Part shown: one piece after another, positions 36,325 through 47,006 of the stretch | Layout: every line of letters begins with the position of its first letter | Position numbering within the stretch: the first letter of the stretch is position 1 | Source: Chitinibacter bivalviorum | GTDB lineage: Bacteria > Pseudomonadota > Gammaproteobacteria > Burkholderiales > Chitinibacteraceae | NCBI RefSeq assembly: GCF_013403565.1 | Contig: NZ_CP058627.1 | Location: forward strand, 2,976,001 to 3,040,000 | Reading direction: 5' to 3' | DNA: 64,000 nt | Notes under the pieces: model-generated | Databases searched by the model: none | Told to the model about the DNA's origin: nothing | Seen by the model: the letters and a program-made list of their open reading frames with translations, nothing else | Position numbers and translations under genes: made by a program

Positions 36325-36615
36325 ATGAAACGTACTGCACTAATCGCGATTTTGCTCGCGGCCGCCTCTATTTCAACTGCCCAAGCATCCGACGTAGCTT
36401 GCGTATGGGGTTGTTTGGCGATGAAAGCCAAAGCAGCCATTGATGCTGATGCGGCTTTGAAGCCATTTGATATCCAAGTAAAAGCGGTGGATACCTACGA
36501 TGTAAAATTAAGCGGTTCAGTGGATGAAGGCGAGCAAATGGCGCACGCAGGCGAATTGACCGAGCAAATCAAAGGCGTTCGTTATGTCTTTAACGATCTG
36601 ATGCCAAAAAACTAA
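36325..36615 (+). CDS. Periplasmic BON-domain protein
   Basis: A 96-residue exported protein. Signal peptide MKRTALIAILLAAASISTAQA (1-21), then a single BON domain (ALKPFDIQVKAVDTYDVKLSGSVDEGEQMAHAGELTEQIKGVRYVFNDLMP). BON proteins (OsmY type) bind membranes or help the envelope under stress. Two Cys (VACVWGC) just after the signal peptide are unusual and could form a disulfide. Followed by a strong terminator. Confidence 0.8.
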   Translation: MKRTALIAILLAAASISTAQASDVACVWGCLAMKAKAAIDADAALKPFDIQVKAVDTYDVKLSGSVDEGEQMAHAGELTEQIKGVRYVFNDLMPKN

Positions 36616-36634
36616 TTAGCTAGTTTTTCGCAAA

Positions 36635-36660
36635 ACAAAACCCCGCCTCGCGGGGTTTTT
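36635..36660 (+). terminator. Terminator after BON-domain gene
   Basis: Stem AAAACCCCGC/GCGGGGTTTT with loop CTC and a T-run; 20 bp after the stop codon. Confidence 0.9.
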
Positions 36661-36712
36661 GCATTTTTGCGGTATCGTATGGCCCTCTTTCAGCTTTAAG
36701 CCCGCAGTGGCC

Positions 36713-37024
36713 ATGATGCAGCCTTGGTTTGTTTATATTCTGCAATGCCGTGATGGCAGCCTTTACACCGGTGTCGCCGTCGATGTCGCAAAGCGCTTTG
36801 CCGCGCATCAGGCCGGGAAAGGCGCCAAATATACCCGCGCCCATCCTCCCGATTCAATTGCGCTGATTTTGCCGTGTGCGAATCGCAGCGTGGCGCAAAA
36901 AATCGAATATGCAATTAAGCAACTTAGTACGGCAGAAAAACGTGCCTTGCTTGATGGTAAGAACGCGGCGCTGATGCCGCGCTTTACAATTGATTCGATG
37001 GGTATGTGGATGGAGGCTATATAA
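36713..37024 (+). CDS. GIY-YIG domain protein
   Basis: A 103-residue UPF0213/YhbQ-type protein. The GIY-YIG core is FVYILQCRDGSLYTGVAVDVAKRFAAHQAGKGAKYTR, with Tyr/Arg residues of the nuclease fold. Small GIY-YIG proteins act on or bind DNA, with no firm role. ATG 36713 or 36716 are the plausible starts; the longer frame runs into the terminator. Confidence 0.85.
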   Translation: MMQPWFVYILQCRDGSLYTGVAVDVAKRFAAHQAGKGAKYTRAHPPDSIALILPCANRSVAQKIEYAIKQLSTAEKRALLDGKNAALMPRFTIDSMGMWMEAI

Positions 37025-37078
37025 AACAAGGATCTTGTTTGAATACCCTGGATTGGTCTCTCTGAGCTGACTTTACCG

Positions 37079-38341
37079 TTATTCTTCAGTGAGCGGCGTT
37101 TTGGGCGCATCCAGTGTCGTGATGGTTTTGCGCAAAAACAGCACCAACAATAAGCCGGGAACGGCGACGGCGACCGAGAACACAAAGAAATTCGCCCAGC
37201 CCAATGCCACGACCAAATAACCCGAGGCGGGGCCAACGTAAACGCGGCCAAAGGCGGCGAGCGCCGAAAGTAAGGCAAATTGGGTCGCGGTAAAGCGCGG
37301 GTTGCACAGACTCATCAGCAGCGCGACCGCAGCCGTCGTACCCATGCCGCCAGCCAGATTTTCCCCGCCAATCGCAAAGTACAGCAGGCCTAAGCTGGGA
37401 GCACCGTGCAGCGCGATCAACCAGTAGCCCAAATTAGTCAGCGCCTGCAACACGCCAAACACCAATAACGAGCGATACAAACCCCAACGCACCATCAGCA
37501 CCGCGCCGGCAAAACCACCAAGAATGGTGGCGATCATGCCAAAGATCTTATTCGCCGAGCCGATTTGCGTTTTCACATAGCCCATATCGAGCAGGAATTT
37601 GGTCGATAGGCTGCCGGCAAAGGCGTCGCCTAATTTATAGGCAACGACCAATGTTAATAGCAAAATCGCACCGTCGCGGCTGAAAAACTCGTGCAGCGGC
37701 TCGATAATCGCTTCACGCAGCGAACGCGGCGCTTGGTGGATGACCTCCGGCTCGGGTGAGAACAAAGTCACCAGCGCCATTGCCGCCATAATCGCGGCCA
37801 TTACCCAATAAGTTTGCTGCCAGCTTAAAAAGCCATCCGCCAAAATGAGCGCCAGCGCACCTGAGGTCAGCATCGCCATCCGATAGCCAAACACGCCAAC
37901 GGCCGCACCCGCGCCACGCTCGGTTTGATGCAGTGTTTCGGTGCGATACGCGTCGATGACGACGTCCTGCGTCGCGGAAAAAAACGCAACCAGCAGCGCC
38001 AGTACGGCAAAAGTCGCCAGATGCGTTTGCGGATCCAGCCCACCCATAAAGGCAATCGCGCCTGCTAAGGCAAGCTGGGTCAGCAGCATCCAGCCTCGAC
38101 GGCGCCCCAGAAAAGGCATTGGGAAACGATCAATCAGCGGCGACCATAAAAACTTCCACGTGTAGGGTTGGCCGACCAAGGTAAACCAAGCGATGGTTTT
38201 AATATCCAGCCCCGCATCCGACAACCACGCTTGCAGCGTCGAGCCGGTGAGCGCCAGCGGCAAGCCGGAAGCAAATCCCAAAAACATCGCCGCGGCGATG
38301 CGGCGATTGCTGAAAACTGCAAAATAATTTTGAAAGTTCAT
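37079..38341 (-). CDS. ampG: AmpG-type MFS permease
   Basis: A 420-residue transporter with 12 helices of the AmpG family: FASGLPLALTGSTLQAWLSDAGLDIKTIAWFTLVGQPYTWKFLWSPLIDRFP, then FFSATQDVVIDAYRTETL. AmpG imports GlcNAc-anhydroMurNAc muropeptides for cell-wall recycling. Single gene; the neighbouring nuclease gene xth is 61 bp upstream on the same strand. Function is assigned by family. Confidence 0.88.
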   Translation of the reverse strand: MNFQNYFAVFSNRRIAAAMFLGFASGLPLALTGSTLQAWLSDAGLDIKTIAWFTLVGQPYTWKFLWSPLIDRFPMPFLGRRRGWMLLTQLALAGAIAFMGGLDPQTHLATFAVLALLVAFFSATQDVVIDAYRTETLHQTERGAGAAVGVFGYRMAMLTSGALALILADGFLSWQQTYWVMAAIMAAMALVTLFSPEPEVIHQAPRSLREAIIEPLHEFFSRDGAILLLTLVVAYKLGDAFAGSLSTKFLLDMGYVKTQIGSANKIFGMIATILGGFAGAVLMVRWGLYRSLLVFGVLQALTNLGYWLIALHGAPSLGLLYFAIGGENLAGGMGTTAAVALLMSLCNPRFTATQFALLSALAAFGRVYVGPASGYLVVALGWANFFVFSVAVAVPGLLLVLFLRKTITTLDAPKTPLTEE

Positions 38342-38402
38342 TGGGGTATGGGCTTCTGTTCTTTTTATTGATTGGCTTTGACGGCAATACAGGGTGATGT
38401 AT

Positions 38403-39173
38403 TTAGGCTAAAGGGTAATCGTAATCCACAATCAAAGGCGCATGGTCGGAAAACTTTTCGTCTTTATAAATACTGGCTGCTTGCGCCGTAGCTGCCAGTG
38501 CTGGCGTTGCAATTTGGTAATCAATCCGCCAACCCACGTCTTTCGCATACGCTTGGCCGCGATTACTCCACCAGGTATAGCCGGGGATGGTAGGGTATAG
38601 CGTGCGCCAAGTATCGACCCAGCCGCTGCTTAATAATTGCGTCAGCCACGCGCGCTCTTCGGGCAGAAAGCCCGAGTTTTTCAGATTGCCTTTCCAGTTT
38701 TTCAGGTCGATCTCGTTGTGCGCGATATTCCAGTCGCCCATGATGATCACGTCGCGGCCAGACTCGCGCAGCTCATTCAGGCGTGGCCAGAAGCGTTCCA
38801 GAAAGCTAAATTTTACGTCTTGACGCTCTTCTGATGACGAACCGGATGGCAGGTAAAGCGACACGATCGATAGCTTGCCAAAGCGCACTTCCAGATAGCG
38901 ACCTTCGGCGTCGATGTCCGCTATCCCAAGGCCCGTAATCACTTCGTCGGGCTCGTGGCGACAATACAAGCCCACACCGCTATACCCTTTTTTTTCGGCG
39001 TAATGGAAATACGCATGAAATTGTGCCGGCGTATGTTCGGGTTTGAGGTCGGCGGCTTGCGCTTTCAATTCTTGCACGCCGACCACATCGGCATTTTGGC
39101 TGCTAAGCCAGTTAAAAAAACCTTTGGTGGTGGCAGAACGTATCCCGTTCAAATTGGCAGAAATGATGCGCAC
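38403..39173 (-). CDS. xth: Exodeoxyribonuclease III (AP endonuclease)
   Basis: A 256-residue ExoIII. Catalytic elements: N7 in SANLNGIR, E34 in VGVQELKAQ, GDWNIAH (Asp/Asn), RIDYQI and the terminal SDHAPL. It removes AP sites and 3' blocks during base-excision repair. Length and order of motifs are normal. Divergent from pyrE, with which it shares a 68-bp promoter gap. Confidence 0.92.
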   Translation of the reverse strand: MRIISANLNGIRSATTKGFFNWLSSQNADVVGVQELKAQAADLKPEHTPAQFHAYFHYAEKKGYSGVGLYCRHEPDEVITGLGIADIDAEGRYLEVRFGKLSIVSLYLPSGSSSEERQDVKFSFLERFWPRLNELRESGRDVIIMGDWNIAHNEIDLKNWKGNLKNSGFLPEERAWLTQLLSSGWVDTWRTLYPTIPGYTWWSNRGQAYAKDVGWRIDYQIATPALAATAQAASIYKDEKFSDHAPLIVDYDYPLA

Positions 39174-39241
39174 GCGGCGTTTCCTTGTTCAATCAATGCT
39201 ATGCTTACGGTTATTGTGAAATTACGCTTTAGGACTATGCC

Positions 39242-39889
39242 ATGACCAACTTCCGTCAAGATTTCATCCGCTTTGCCGTTGCGCAAAAAGTACTCTGTTT
39301 TGGCGATTTTATCACCAAAGCGGGCCGTAACTCGCCGTACTTCTTTAATGCGGGTCTGTTTAGCGACGGTACGTCGGTCGGCGAATTGGCCCGTTTTTAT
39401 GCGCAAGCGGCACTGGCGTCTAAAGTTCAATTTGATGTGCTGTTTGGGCCTGCCTATAAAGGCATTGTGCTGGCGTCAGCAACGGCAGTGGCACTGGCGA
39501 ATGCAGGTCACAATGTGCCCTTCGTGTTTAATCGCAAAGAAGCGAAAGATCACGGCGAAGGTGGTGTATTGGTTGGCGCGCCGCTGAAAGGCCGCGTGAT
39601 GATTATTGATGATGTGATTTCGGCAGGTACTTCGGTGCGTGAATCAGTGAATATGATCCGTGCCGCAGGCGCAGAACCAGCAGGGGTCTTGATTGCGCTC
39701 GATCGAATGGAGCGTGGCCTAGGCGAGCTGTCGGCGGTGCAGGAAGTAGAGCAGCAATTTGGTATTCCAGTAATTCCTATTGCATCTTTGCAAGATTTAC
39801 TGACTTTCCTTGCAGACCAAGAAGGAATGACTGAGAATCTAGCGAAAGTTCAAAACTACCGTGCTCAATACGGTATACAGCAAGGTTAA
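39242..39889 (+). CDS. pyrE: Orotate phosphoribosyltransferase
   Basis: A 215-residue PyrE. The PRPP-binding motif [16 protein letters not shown] is at about residues 120-135, and [15 protein letters not shown] and the flexible-loop [11 protein letters not shown] are in place. It converts orotate plus PRPP to OMP in pyrimidine synthesis. The DUF4124 gene starts 3 bp after its stop, so they are cotranscribed. Confidence 0.94.
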   Translation: MTNFRQDFIRFAVAQKVLCFGDFITKAGRNSPYFFNAGLFSDGTSVGELARFYAQAALASKVQFDVLFGPAYKGIVLASATAVALANAGHNVPFVFNRKEAKDHGEGGVLVGAPLKGRVMIIDDVISAGTSVRESVNMIRAAGAEPAGVLIALDRMERGLGELSAVQEVEQQFGIPVIPIASLQDLLTFLADQEGMTENLAKVQNYRAQYGIQQG

Positions 39890-39892
39890 TTC

Positions 39893-40480
39893 ATGCGGCA
39901 TTGGCTCGTTTTAGCGTTGTTATGTACGACAGCACTGGCTGCCCAGGCGGGCAGCCTTTATCGCTGGGTTGATGAAAATGGCAAAGTGCAATACAGCGAT
40001 AAACCGCCGACAGGGCACAGCAAGGATTTAACCCAGCTTGATAAATCAGGTCGGGTTCGTAATGCGGGCGACAATATGACCGAGGCTGAACGTGCTGCCG
40101 AAGCAGAACGTCAGCGCGTGCAGCTTGAGCAGCGCCGCAAAGATCGAGCCCTGCTGCAATCGTTCTCCAAGCCTGAAGAAGTCGATTTGCTGCGCGATCG
40201 CCAAATTGAAGCGGTTGAAGCGGGCAAGCAAACCAATCGCTTGCGCCGGCAAACGCTTGAAGAGCGACAAGCGCGACTGCAAAAACAGGCCGATCGCTTA
40301 AAACAGAATAAAAAGCCCGTCCCCAACGATTTGCAAACAGAACTTGATCTAAATCGTAACGAGATCAAGGCAATTGATGAATCATTGGTTCGCCAGGATC
40401 AGGAAATCTTGCAGATTAAGGCAAGGGCTGAGGCGGATAAGTTACGTTTGATTCAATTGCGTAGCATTTCGCCCAATTAA
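39893..40480 (+). CDS. DUF4124-domain exported protein
   Basis: A 195-residue protein with signal peptide MRHWLVLALLCTTALAAQA, followed by the DUF4124 beta-hairpin SLYRWVDENGKVQYSDKPP. Residues about 60-190 are a long charged coiled coil rich in Arg, Gln and Glu. The family is widespread in betaproteobacteria and has no known function; the coiled coil suggests an envelope structural role. Cotranscribed with pyrE. Confidence 0.82.
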   Translation: MRHWLVLALLCTTALAAQAGSLYRWVDENGKVQYSDKPPTGHSKDLTQLDKSGRVRNAGDNMTEAERAAEAERQRVQLEQRRKDRALLQSFSKPEEVDLLRDRQIEAVEAGKQTNRLRRQTLEERQARLQKQADRLKQNKKPVPNDLQTELDLNRNEIKAIDESLVRQDQEILQIKARAEADKLRLIQLRSISPN

Positions 40481-40487
40481 ACTGCCC

Positions 40488-40541
40488 ACACGATATCCTT
40501 GACTGCATATACGGGTTTTATCGTGTAGGTGAGCGACCTAC
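40488..40541 (+). promoter_or_regulatory. Tandem stem-loops before ppgK
   Basis: Inverted repeat ACACGATA/TATCGTGT (40488-40495 with 40519-40526), then hairpin GTAGGT/ACCTAC with loop GAGCG (40525-40541), ending 3 bp before the first possible ppgK start. The two share bases at 40525-40526. No T-run, so not a terminator. Confidence 0.4.
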
Positions 40542-40544
40542 TTA

Positions 40545-41357
40545 ATGGCAAACTGCACTCCAACATTTAACTTGATGACAGATATGACTACTTCTAACGC
40601 TGCGCCACGTATTGTTCTAGGAATTGATATAGGTGGAACCGGCATTAAGGGGGCCCCTGTGAATGTTGAGACAGGTGAGCTGGTGGCCGATCGCTTACGT
40701 ATTGATACGCCACAGCCTGCAACTCCCGAAGCGGTGGGCAAAGTGGTGAAGGTGATTGTGGATCACTTTGCCTGGCAAGGCCCTGTTGGCTGTACCTTCC
40801 CTGCGATTGTGCATAACGGTGTCACCATGTCGGCCGCCAATGTTGATCAGAGCTGGTTTCACGCGCCAGCACAAGACATTCTGGCCAAGGCGACAGGTTT
40901 GCCTTTGATTGTCTTGAATGATGCGGATGCCGCAGGCTCGGCTGAGGTAATGTTTGGTGCAGCCAAAGGTCGTCATGGCAAAATTATCGTGATCACCTTG
41001 GGTACTGGGATCGGTAGCGCCTTGATTGTTGACGGTAAACTCATCACCAATACCGAGTTTGGTCATTTGATTTTCCCGAAAGACACTATTGCTGAAAAAT
41101 ACTGCTCAGCCAAAGTCAAAGAAGACAAAGATTTAAGCTGGAAAGAGTTCAATCCGCGCCTGAATGCTTACCTTGAGCATTTACAACTATTGTTCTCGCC
41201 TGATCTGGTGATTATCGGTGGTGGGATTAGTAAAAAAGGCGAGAAGTTTATTCCAGAGATGAAAAACCTGCGTTTTGAGTTGGTTGCGGCCACTTTGAGA
41301 AATGAAGCGGGGATTGTTGGTGCGGCACTTGAAGCGGCGAAACAATTTAAGGTTTGA
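40545..41357 (+). CDS. ppgK: Polyphosphate glucokinase (ROK family)
   Basis: Up to 270 residues. The phosphate-binding ATPase motif [14 protein letters not shown] is at about residues 26-39, the catalytic Asp lies in [19 protein letters not shown], and [15 protein letters not shown] is the second phosphate motif. These match polyphosphate/ATP glucokinases, which make glucose 6-phosphate. The start is uncertain: ATG 40545, 40575 or 40584; none has a good ribosome site, and the last begins closest to the domain. A terminator follows. Confidence 0.85.
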   Translation: MANCTPTFNLMTDMTTSNAAPRIVLGIDIGGTGIKGAPVNVETGELVADRLRIDTPQPATPEAVGKVVKVIVDHFAWQGPVGCTFPAIVHNGVTMSAANVDQSWFHAPAQDILAKATGLPLIVLNDADAAGSAEVMFGAAKGRHGKIIVITLGTGIGSALIVDGKLITNTEFGHLIFPKDTIAEKYCSAKVKEDKDLSWKEFNPRLNAYLEHLQLLFSPDLVIIGGGISKKGEKFIPEMKNLRFELVAATLRNEAGIVGAALEAAKQFKV

Positions 41358-41408
41358 CGGGGTATTGCTTTGGAAGCTATATCTGGCCTTGTGTAAAAGG
41401 CGATACAT

Positions 41409-41435
41409 CAAAGCCCAGCATGCGCTGGGCTTTGT
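41409..41435. terminator. Convergent terminator between ppgK and MCP
   Basis: Stem AAAGCCCAGC/GCTGGGCTTT with loop ATGC; A-run and T-run on both sides. Serves ppgK and the minus-strand receptor gene that ends at 41439. Confidence 0.85.
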
Positions 41436-41438
41436 GCT

Positions 41439-44180
41439 TTAATGGGTTTGAAATACGGAAATTGCCGAGTCGAGGCGCAGCGCTTGAGTGCGCATTTCGC
41501 TAGAGTTTTGCGACAGGCGATTTGAAAGTGCTCGATTTTCCTGCACATCAGTATCAATAGCGGCAATCGATTGGCTCATATCGTCGACCCCCAGGCTTTG
41601 TTCGCGTGACGCATTATCAATCTCTTGCAGCATGTGCGTCAGACTGGATACCTGCTCGACAACGCCATGTACTTGGCTCGCCGATTGGGTTGCGAGTTGA
41701 TGACCTTGATGAATTTCGGTGACCGAGGTATCAATCAAAGCCTTGATTTCCTTGGCAGCGCTCGCCGAGCGCTGAGCCAAATTCCGCACTTCAGCCGCGA
41801 CAACGGCAAAGCCTCGTCCCGAATCCCCCGCGCGGGCCGCTTCGACCGCGGCATTGAGCGCCAATATATTGGTTTGAAATGCGATGCCATCAATCAGGCT
41901 GGTAATGTCGGCAATTTGCCGTGCACTTTGGGTCAGCCGCGCCATGGCTGCGGTCACGCGATCCATGGTTTCTCGGCCTTGATTGGCTTGAGAGGATGCT
42001 TGCTTGGCCAGCTGACTGGCTGCGGCAGTGGTTTCGGCGTTGCGCTTCACCATCGAGCTAATTTCAGTGGCCGTTTGCGCGGTGCGCTCCGATGACTCGG
42101 CTTGGCGGCGGCTACGCTCCGCTAGCTCGGTATTGCCGCTGACCAGCGAATTGACGGTTTCGGCAACAGCACTTGATGCGCCGCGTATTTCGCTGATGAT
42201 CTGGCTGAGTTGCGCGATGGTGGTGTTGGCATTGTGTTGGAGTTCATCAAAAATCCCGCTACGTTGCCCCGTCATGTGCTGCGTGAGATCGCCGTGGGCG
42301 AGGGCAGAGAGAATCTGGCTAATGTCATTGAGCCCTTGCTCATTGGTACTGATCAGCTGATTTAGATTTTGACCCAGCTCGGCGAAAAAGCCGGTTTTCC
42401 CATTTAAATCAATTCGACCAGATAAATCACCATTGGCGGCTGAAATGACTAACTCGGCAATTTCACTGGCCGTCGCGAGCTCAGCAGTCCGATCTTGCCA
42501 TTCAACGACTTGGCCGACGATTTGATCATGCGCATCTCGAATCGGGCTGAGTGTCACGGTATAGCGCCCATCGCCGAGTTGTACATCGCCGTTGCGCGTC
42601 TGTTCAGTAATACCTTGCAGCTTAGAATTGCTATGCAGCAATTGCGACAGCGGATAATTACTGAGTGCGCTTGGGTGAGCTAAACCTGCGCGCAGCGTAA
42701 AATTTGCGTCCGATGCCAAGTTGTAATAGATGATCCGCCCATCGCGATCCGCGATTTGCACGGGAGTAGATACTTGGTCGAGCGCTTGTTTCACCCGTAA
42801 AGTAAAGTCTGCATCTTGCGCCGCTTGTTGCATGCGTTCGCGGACGTGGTCGATTTCAGTCGAAATCATCGATTTCAGCCCTTTCATATTCTCCATTTGT
42901 AGGCTGTATTCACCTTGGGTATAGAGACTGGTTAAAGCCGCCATTTTCATTTCGATGCCGGTATGCGAACGCACAAGCTCATTGACGCGTTCGGCCATTT
43001 CTCGATAACCACCGTTAAATTTCTCGCTCGGTAGTGTGTGGTGAATATCGCCATCTTCATGCGCATTGGCCATTGCAATTTGCTCTTGGCTAAAATCGCG
43101 CAAATTGCGCACAAGCTGACTTAGCCCAGTGTTGAGCTCGGCTAATTCATCCTTGCCATCGAGGATAATGGGGTCCGCAAACTTGCCATCCGCGACGTTT
43201 TGAAACGATGTTTTCAGGCGCTCTAGATTGCGTTTCGTCGAAAGATAAAACCCCGCCAGCAACCACGCCGCACTCAGAAAGGCAATGAGGGCGACTCCGA
43301 AAGCAAAGGCCAGTTTGATTTGACGGCTGTGAATCCGTTCGGCCAATAAACCACTCAATTGCGTAAAGCCTGTTGAATTCAGATTGCTGGCTGACTGAGC
43401 AATTTGTAGGTTTAGCGCTGTAAATTGAGTTGACTCGGGGTGAGGTACTTGCTGGCTTTGTAATGGCTGCACAATGTGTTGTTGATACCGCGCTAAATAG
43501 GCGTTGAGTTGTGTGGCTAAGGGTGCCCATTGTGTTTTCAGGATGGCACCAACTTGAGGTTCAACTACGGTGATTTTGTCGATGCTGCTGCTCATTTGCG
43601 CCATCGTCTCTGTAAGTCGATCAGGCGCAGACAGTAAAATCAGTTGCGATTTCTGCTGCTCGAAATGTCCACCGATCAGCTCACTTTGTGCATGATGTAA
43701 GGTGTCGAGCAGCGAAGGCAATTTGGAAATAATCAAATCTCCGACATAGTAGCTGGCTGTTTCGGGGTCGAGCACGAGATTTGAGTTGTCGTTGAGCTGT
43801 GAAATCAATGCCAATGCGGCTGCACTGACTTGCCCCTGAGCCGCCGCGCCCAAGCTTGCTTGTGAAATCAGCTTGTTGATCGGCTCACTCAATTGTAGTG
43901 CTTCACCATGCGCTTGATTGGCGGCTTTGAGCGCGCTGAGCAGATCACCATTGATACGAGCACCATCCCCTGTTTGAAGGCTTTGTTGCCAAAGGGGAGT
44001 AATGATTTCTAGGAGCGCCACGCCACGTTGCTCTTGCTGGGCGAACTTAATGTCATCATGACCTGCGAGCCACACAAACATCAGCAGCAATAGCGTAGGG
44101 ATGGCAAACAGCGTTGAAACTAAGAGGAATTTTTTGGGATAGCGTAGTTGATCCATCAGGCGGGTGGCGGGTGCAAGCAC
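41439..44180 (-). CDS. Large methyl-accepting chemotaxis protein with PAS and several HAMP-like segments
   Basis: A 913-residue receptor. TM1 about 18-40, a long helical periplasmic domain about 45-285, TM2 about 292-314, HAMP about 315-370. A PAS domain (ALDQVSTPVQIADRDGRIIYYN...) is at about 460-560. HAMP-like repeats (VISAANGDLSGRIDL and LSALAHGDLTQHMTG) and the signalling domain with tip [38 protein letters not shown] follow. It may combine external sensing with a cytoplasmic redox or ligand PAS sensor. Encoded alone, divergent from mnmG. Confidence 0.92.
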   Translation of the reverse strand: MLAPATRLMDQLRYPKKFLLVSTLFAIPTLLLLMFVWLAGHDDIKFAQQEQRGVALLEIITPLWQQSLQTGDGARINGDLLSALKAANQAHGEALQLSEPINKLISQASLGAAAQGQVSAAALALISQLNDNSNLVLDPETASYYVGDLIISKLPSLLDTLHHAQSELIGGHFEQQKSQLILLSAPDRLTETMAQMSSSIDKITVVEPQVGAILKTQWAPLATQLNAYLARYQQHIVQPLQSQQVPHPESTQFTALNLQIAQSASNLNSTGFTQLSGLLAERIHSRQIKLAFAFGVALIAFLSAAWLLAGFYLSTKRNLERLKTSFQNVADGKFADPIILDGKDELAELNTGLSQLVRNLRDFSQEQIAMANAHEDGDIHHTLPSEKFNGGYREMAERVNELVRSHTGIEMKMAALTSLYTQGEYSLQMENMKGLKSMISTEIDHVRERMQQAAQDADFTLRVKQALDQVSTPVQIADRDGRIIYYNLASDANFTLRAGLAHPSALSNYPLSQLLHSNSKLQGITEQTRNGDVQLGDGRYTVTLSPIRDAHDQIVGQVVEWQDRTAELATASEIAELVISAANGDLSGRIDLNGKTGFFAELGQNLNQLISTNEQGLNDISQILSALAHGDLTQHMTGQRSGIFDELQHNANTTIAQLSQIISEIRGASSAVAETVNSLVSGNTELAERSRRQAESSERTAQTATEISSMVKRNAETTAAASQLAKQASSQANQGRETMDRVTAAMARLTQSARQIADITSLIDGIAFQTNILALNAAVEAARAGDSGRGFAVVAAEVRNLAQRSASAAKEIKALIDTSVTEIHQGHQLATQSASQVHGVVEQVSSLTHMLQEIDNASREQSLGVDDMSQSIAAIDTDVQENRALSNRLSQNSSEMRTQALRLDSAISVFQTH

Positions 44181-44337
44181 GGCTATATTCCTTTGGGGGT
44201 AGGGTCATCTTTAATGTAGAACAGACATGCGCAATTGCTAAGTTATTCATGGCGGGGATGAATATCAATCATGCTTACTCAAGTGACTGTTTTAGCGTAG
44301 AATATTGCCCCTTTACCGCTGTTTGAGGCCGCGCGCC

Positions 44338-46251
44338 ATGCTTTACCCTACTCGTTATGATGTGATTGTTGTTGGTGGCGGCCATGCCGGCACCGAAGCT
44401 GCGCTCGCCAGCGCACGCATGGGGCGCAAAACCTTGCTACTTACGCACAATATCGAGACGCTAGGGCAGATGAGCTGCAATCCGTCGATTGGCGGCATTG
44501 GCAAAGGCCATTTGGTGAAAGAGCTAGATGCATTGGGCGGTGCGATGGCGCTGGCGACCGATATGTCGGGCATCCAGTTTAAAACGCTCAATTCCAGCAA
44601 AGGCCCCGCGGTACGCGCGACGCGCGCGCAGGCCGATCGCATCCGCTACAAAGCGGCGATTCGCCATATGCTGGAAAACCAAGAAAATCTCGATTTATTT
44701 CAGCAAGCGGTCGATGACCTGATTTTGGACGGTGATAAAGTCGTCGGCGCAGTTACGCAAATCGGCATCGAGTTTCGCGCCAGCGCCGTCGTGCTAACGG
44801 CAGGGACTTTCTTGGGCGGCAAAATCCACGTTGGCCTCGAAAACCACGTCGGCGGTCGCGCTGGCGATCCAGCCTCAATCACGTTGTCACAAAAACTACG
44901 CGAATTACAATTACCCGTTGGCCGCCTGAAAACCGGCACGCCGCCGCGCATCGATGGCCGTACGATTAATTTCGACGTACTCGGTATTCAGCCCGGTGAT
45001 ACGCCAGAGCCGGTATTTTCATTGCGCGGCACGCGCGAGATGCACCCGAAACAATTACCGTGCTGGATCGCGCATACCAACCTGAAAACGCACGACATTA
45101 TCCGTAGCGGTTTTGATCGCAGCCCGATGTTTACCGGCAAGATCGAAGGCGTTGGCCCGCGCTATTGCCCAAGTATCGAGGACAAAATCAACCGCTTTGC
45201 TGATAAAGAAAGCCACCAGATTTTCCTTGAGCCTGAAGGCTTGGATACCAATGAATTTTATCCGAACGGCATTTCGACCAGCTTGCCGTTTGATATTCAG
45301 CTCGCGGCTTTGCAGTCGATTGAAGGCTTGGAAAATGCCCGCATCCTGCGCCCGGGTTATGCGATTGAGTACGATTATTTTGACCCGCGTGCGCTGAAAA
45401 ATAGCTTTGAATCCAAAGCCATCAAAGGCCTGTATTTTGCCGGCCAAATTAACGGTACGACGGGTTATGAAGAAGCTGCGGCGCAAGGCCTGTTTGCGGG
45501 CTTGAATGCAGCGCTGTATGCGCGCGACGAAGCGCCGTGGTGTCCGGGTCGTGACGAGGCGTATCTAGGGGTATTGGTCGATGATCTAATCACCAAGGGC
45601 GTTACCGAGCCATACCGCATGTTTACCAGCCGCGCTGAGTTCCGCCTGCAATTGCGTGAAGACAATGCCGATTTGCGTTTGACCGAACATGGTCGTCGCC
45701 TTGGCTTGGTTGGTGATGAGCAATGGAAATTGTTTAGCGAGAAGCGCGATGCGATCGCCAGCGAATTTGAGCGTCTGAAATCGACATGGGTGAATCCGCG
45801 GATTTTGGCTGCGGCAGAAGCCGAACGCGTGCTGGGCAAAGCGATCGAGCGTGAATACACGCTGGCCGAGTTACTGCGTCGCCCCGAAGTGAACTACGCC
45901 AGCTTGATGAGTTTGGAAGTGGCCGGCCCCGGTGTGGCGGACGAGAAAGTCGCCGAGCAAATCGAAATTCAAGTGAAGTACCAAGGTTATATCGAGCGCC
46001 AGCAAGGTGAAGTCGCCAAGCGTGACACGCTGGAAGATGTTGCCTTGCCGGAAGATTTTGACTTCACCCAAGTCCCGGGCTTATCGAAAGAAATTCAGCA
46101 AAAATTGAGCACGCAGCGCCCGCAAACGCTGGGTATTGCCTCGCGGATTTCTGGCGTGACGCCGGCGGCGATTGCGCTCTTGGTGGTGTACATCAAGAAA
46201 AGTCGCATGGCTGCGGCGGCTGACGGATCAATAGCAAAGGATGTGCAATGA
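44338..46251 (+). CDS. mnmG: tRNA uridine-5-carboxymethylaminomethyl modification enzyme
   Basis: A 637-residue MnmG (GidA). FAD-binding [17 protein letters not shown] at the N-terminus, then [22 protein letters not shown] and [14 protein letters not shown]. With MnmE it makes the cmnm5U34 modification of tRNA wobble bases. ATG 44338 is preferred; the frame extends upstream to 44305. A likely -10 TAGAAT (44296-44301) lies before it. rsmG overlaps the stop by 4 bp. Confidence 0.95.
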   Translation: MLYPTRYDVIVVGGGHAGTEAALASARMGRKTLLLTHNIETLGQMSCNPSIGGIGKGHLVKELDALGGAMALATDMSGIQFKTLNSSKGPAVRATRAQADRIRYKAAIRHMLENQENLDLFQQAVDDLILDGDKVVGAVTQIGIEFRASAVVLTAGTFLGGKIHVGLENHVGGRAGDPASITLSQKLRELQLPVGRLKTGTPPRIDGRTINFDVLGIQPGDTPEPVFSLRGTREMHPKQLPCWIAHTNLKTHDIIRSGFDRSPMFTGKIEGVGPRYCPSIEDKINRFADKESHQIFLEPEGLDTNEFYPNGISTSLPFDIQLAALQSIEGLENARILRPGYAIEYDYFDPRALKNSFESKAIKGLYFAGQINGTTGYEEAAAQGLFAGLNAALYARDEAPWCPGRDEAYLGVLVDDLITKGVTEPYRMFTSRAEFRLQLREDNADLRLTEHGRRLGLVGDEQWKLFSEKRDAIASEFERLKSTWVNPRILAAAEAERVLGKAIEREYTLAELLRRPEVNYASLMSLEVAGPGVADEKVAEQIEIQVKYQGYIERQQGEVAKRDTLEDVALPEDFDFTQVPGLSKEIQQKLSTQRPQTLGIASRISGVTPAAIALLVVYIKKSRMAAAADGSIAKDVQ

Positions 46252-46898
46252 GCGACGTAATGAATGGCCAATTGGCCGCGATGCTGGCGCAAGGCTTGGC
46301 GGAAATGGGTTTGCCGCTGGATGAGGCGCAGCAGAGCAAATTGCTGGCCTATGTGGCCTTGCTGCAAAAATGGAATAAAACCTACAGCCTGACGGCGATT
46401 CGTGAGCCTGAGCGCATGGTGACGCATCACTTACTCGATTCGCTCGCGCCACTCAAATACTTGCCTGAAGGCGCGCTGCGCATGGTCGATGTCGGCTCGG
46501 GTTTTGGCACGCCCGGCATTCCGTTTGCGATTGCCCGTCCGGATTGGCAGCTCACTTTGCTTGATTCCAACCATAAAAAAACGACTTTCTTGCGTCAGGC
46601 GATTCTGGAGTTGCAATTACCGAACGTTAGTATCATCACTGGCCGCGTTGAAGCCGTGCAGCCTGAAGCAAAGTTTGACGTGATCACCTCACGCGCCTTT
46701 GCCGATTTGGGTGACTTTATTCGCTGGACGGAGCACCTGCTGGCTGAAGGCGGTGAATGGGCGGCGCTAAAAGGGGTATATCCTCACGAAGAAGTTGCTG
46801 GTTTGCCTGCAAGCGTATACGTCGATCATATTGATGCCTTGCAAGTGCCGGGTTTGGATGCAGAACGTCATTTGGTGCATATTCGCAAGCAGGCATAA
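46248..46898 (+). CDS. rsmG: 16S rRNA (guanine527-N7)-methyltransferase
   Basis: A 216-residue RsmG (GidB). SAM motif [22 protein letters not shown], then [16 protein letters not shown] and [10 protein letters not shown]. It methylates G527 of 16S rRNA. Start overlaps the mnmG stop (ATGA), the usual gidAB coupling. parA follows after 108 bp. Confidence 0.94.
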   Translation: MSDVMNGQLAAMLAQGLAEMGLPLDEAQQSKLLAYVALLQKWNKTYSLTAIREPERMVTHHLLDSLAPLKYLPEGALRMVDVGSGFGTPGIPFAIARPDWQLTLLDSNHKKTTFLRQAILELQLPNVSIITGRVEAVQPEAKFDVITSRAFADLGDFIRWTEHLLAEGGEWAALKGVYPHEEVAGLPASVYVDHIDALQVPGLDAERHLVHIRKQA

Positions 46899-47006
46899 AT
46901 GCGGCGTTTCGTCGCCAGCACAAAGATTTGCCATCAAAAATAAGTGCTGTCCGAGTAAACTAGCAGCTTCGGTGAAAGATCTGCCTGAGCATGTGAGAGT
47001 GGTTTG

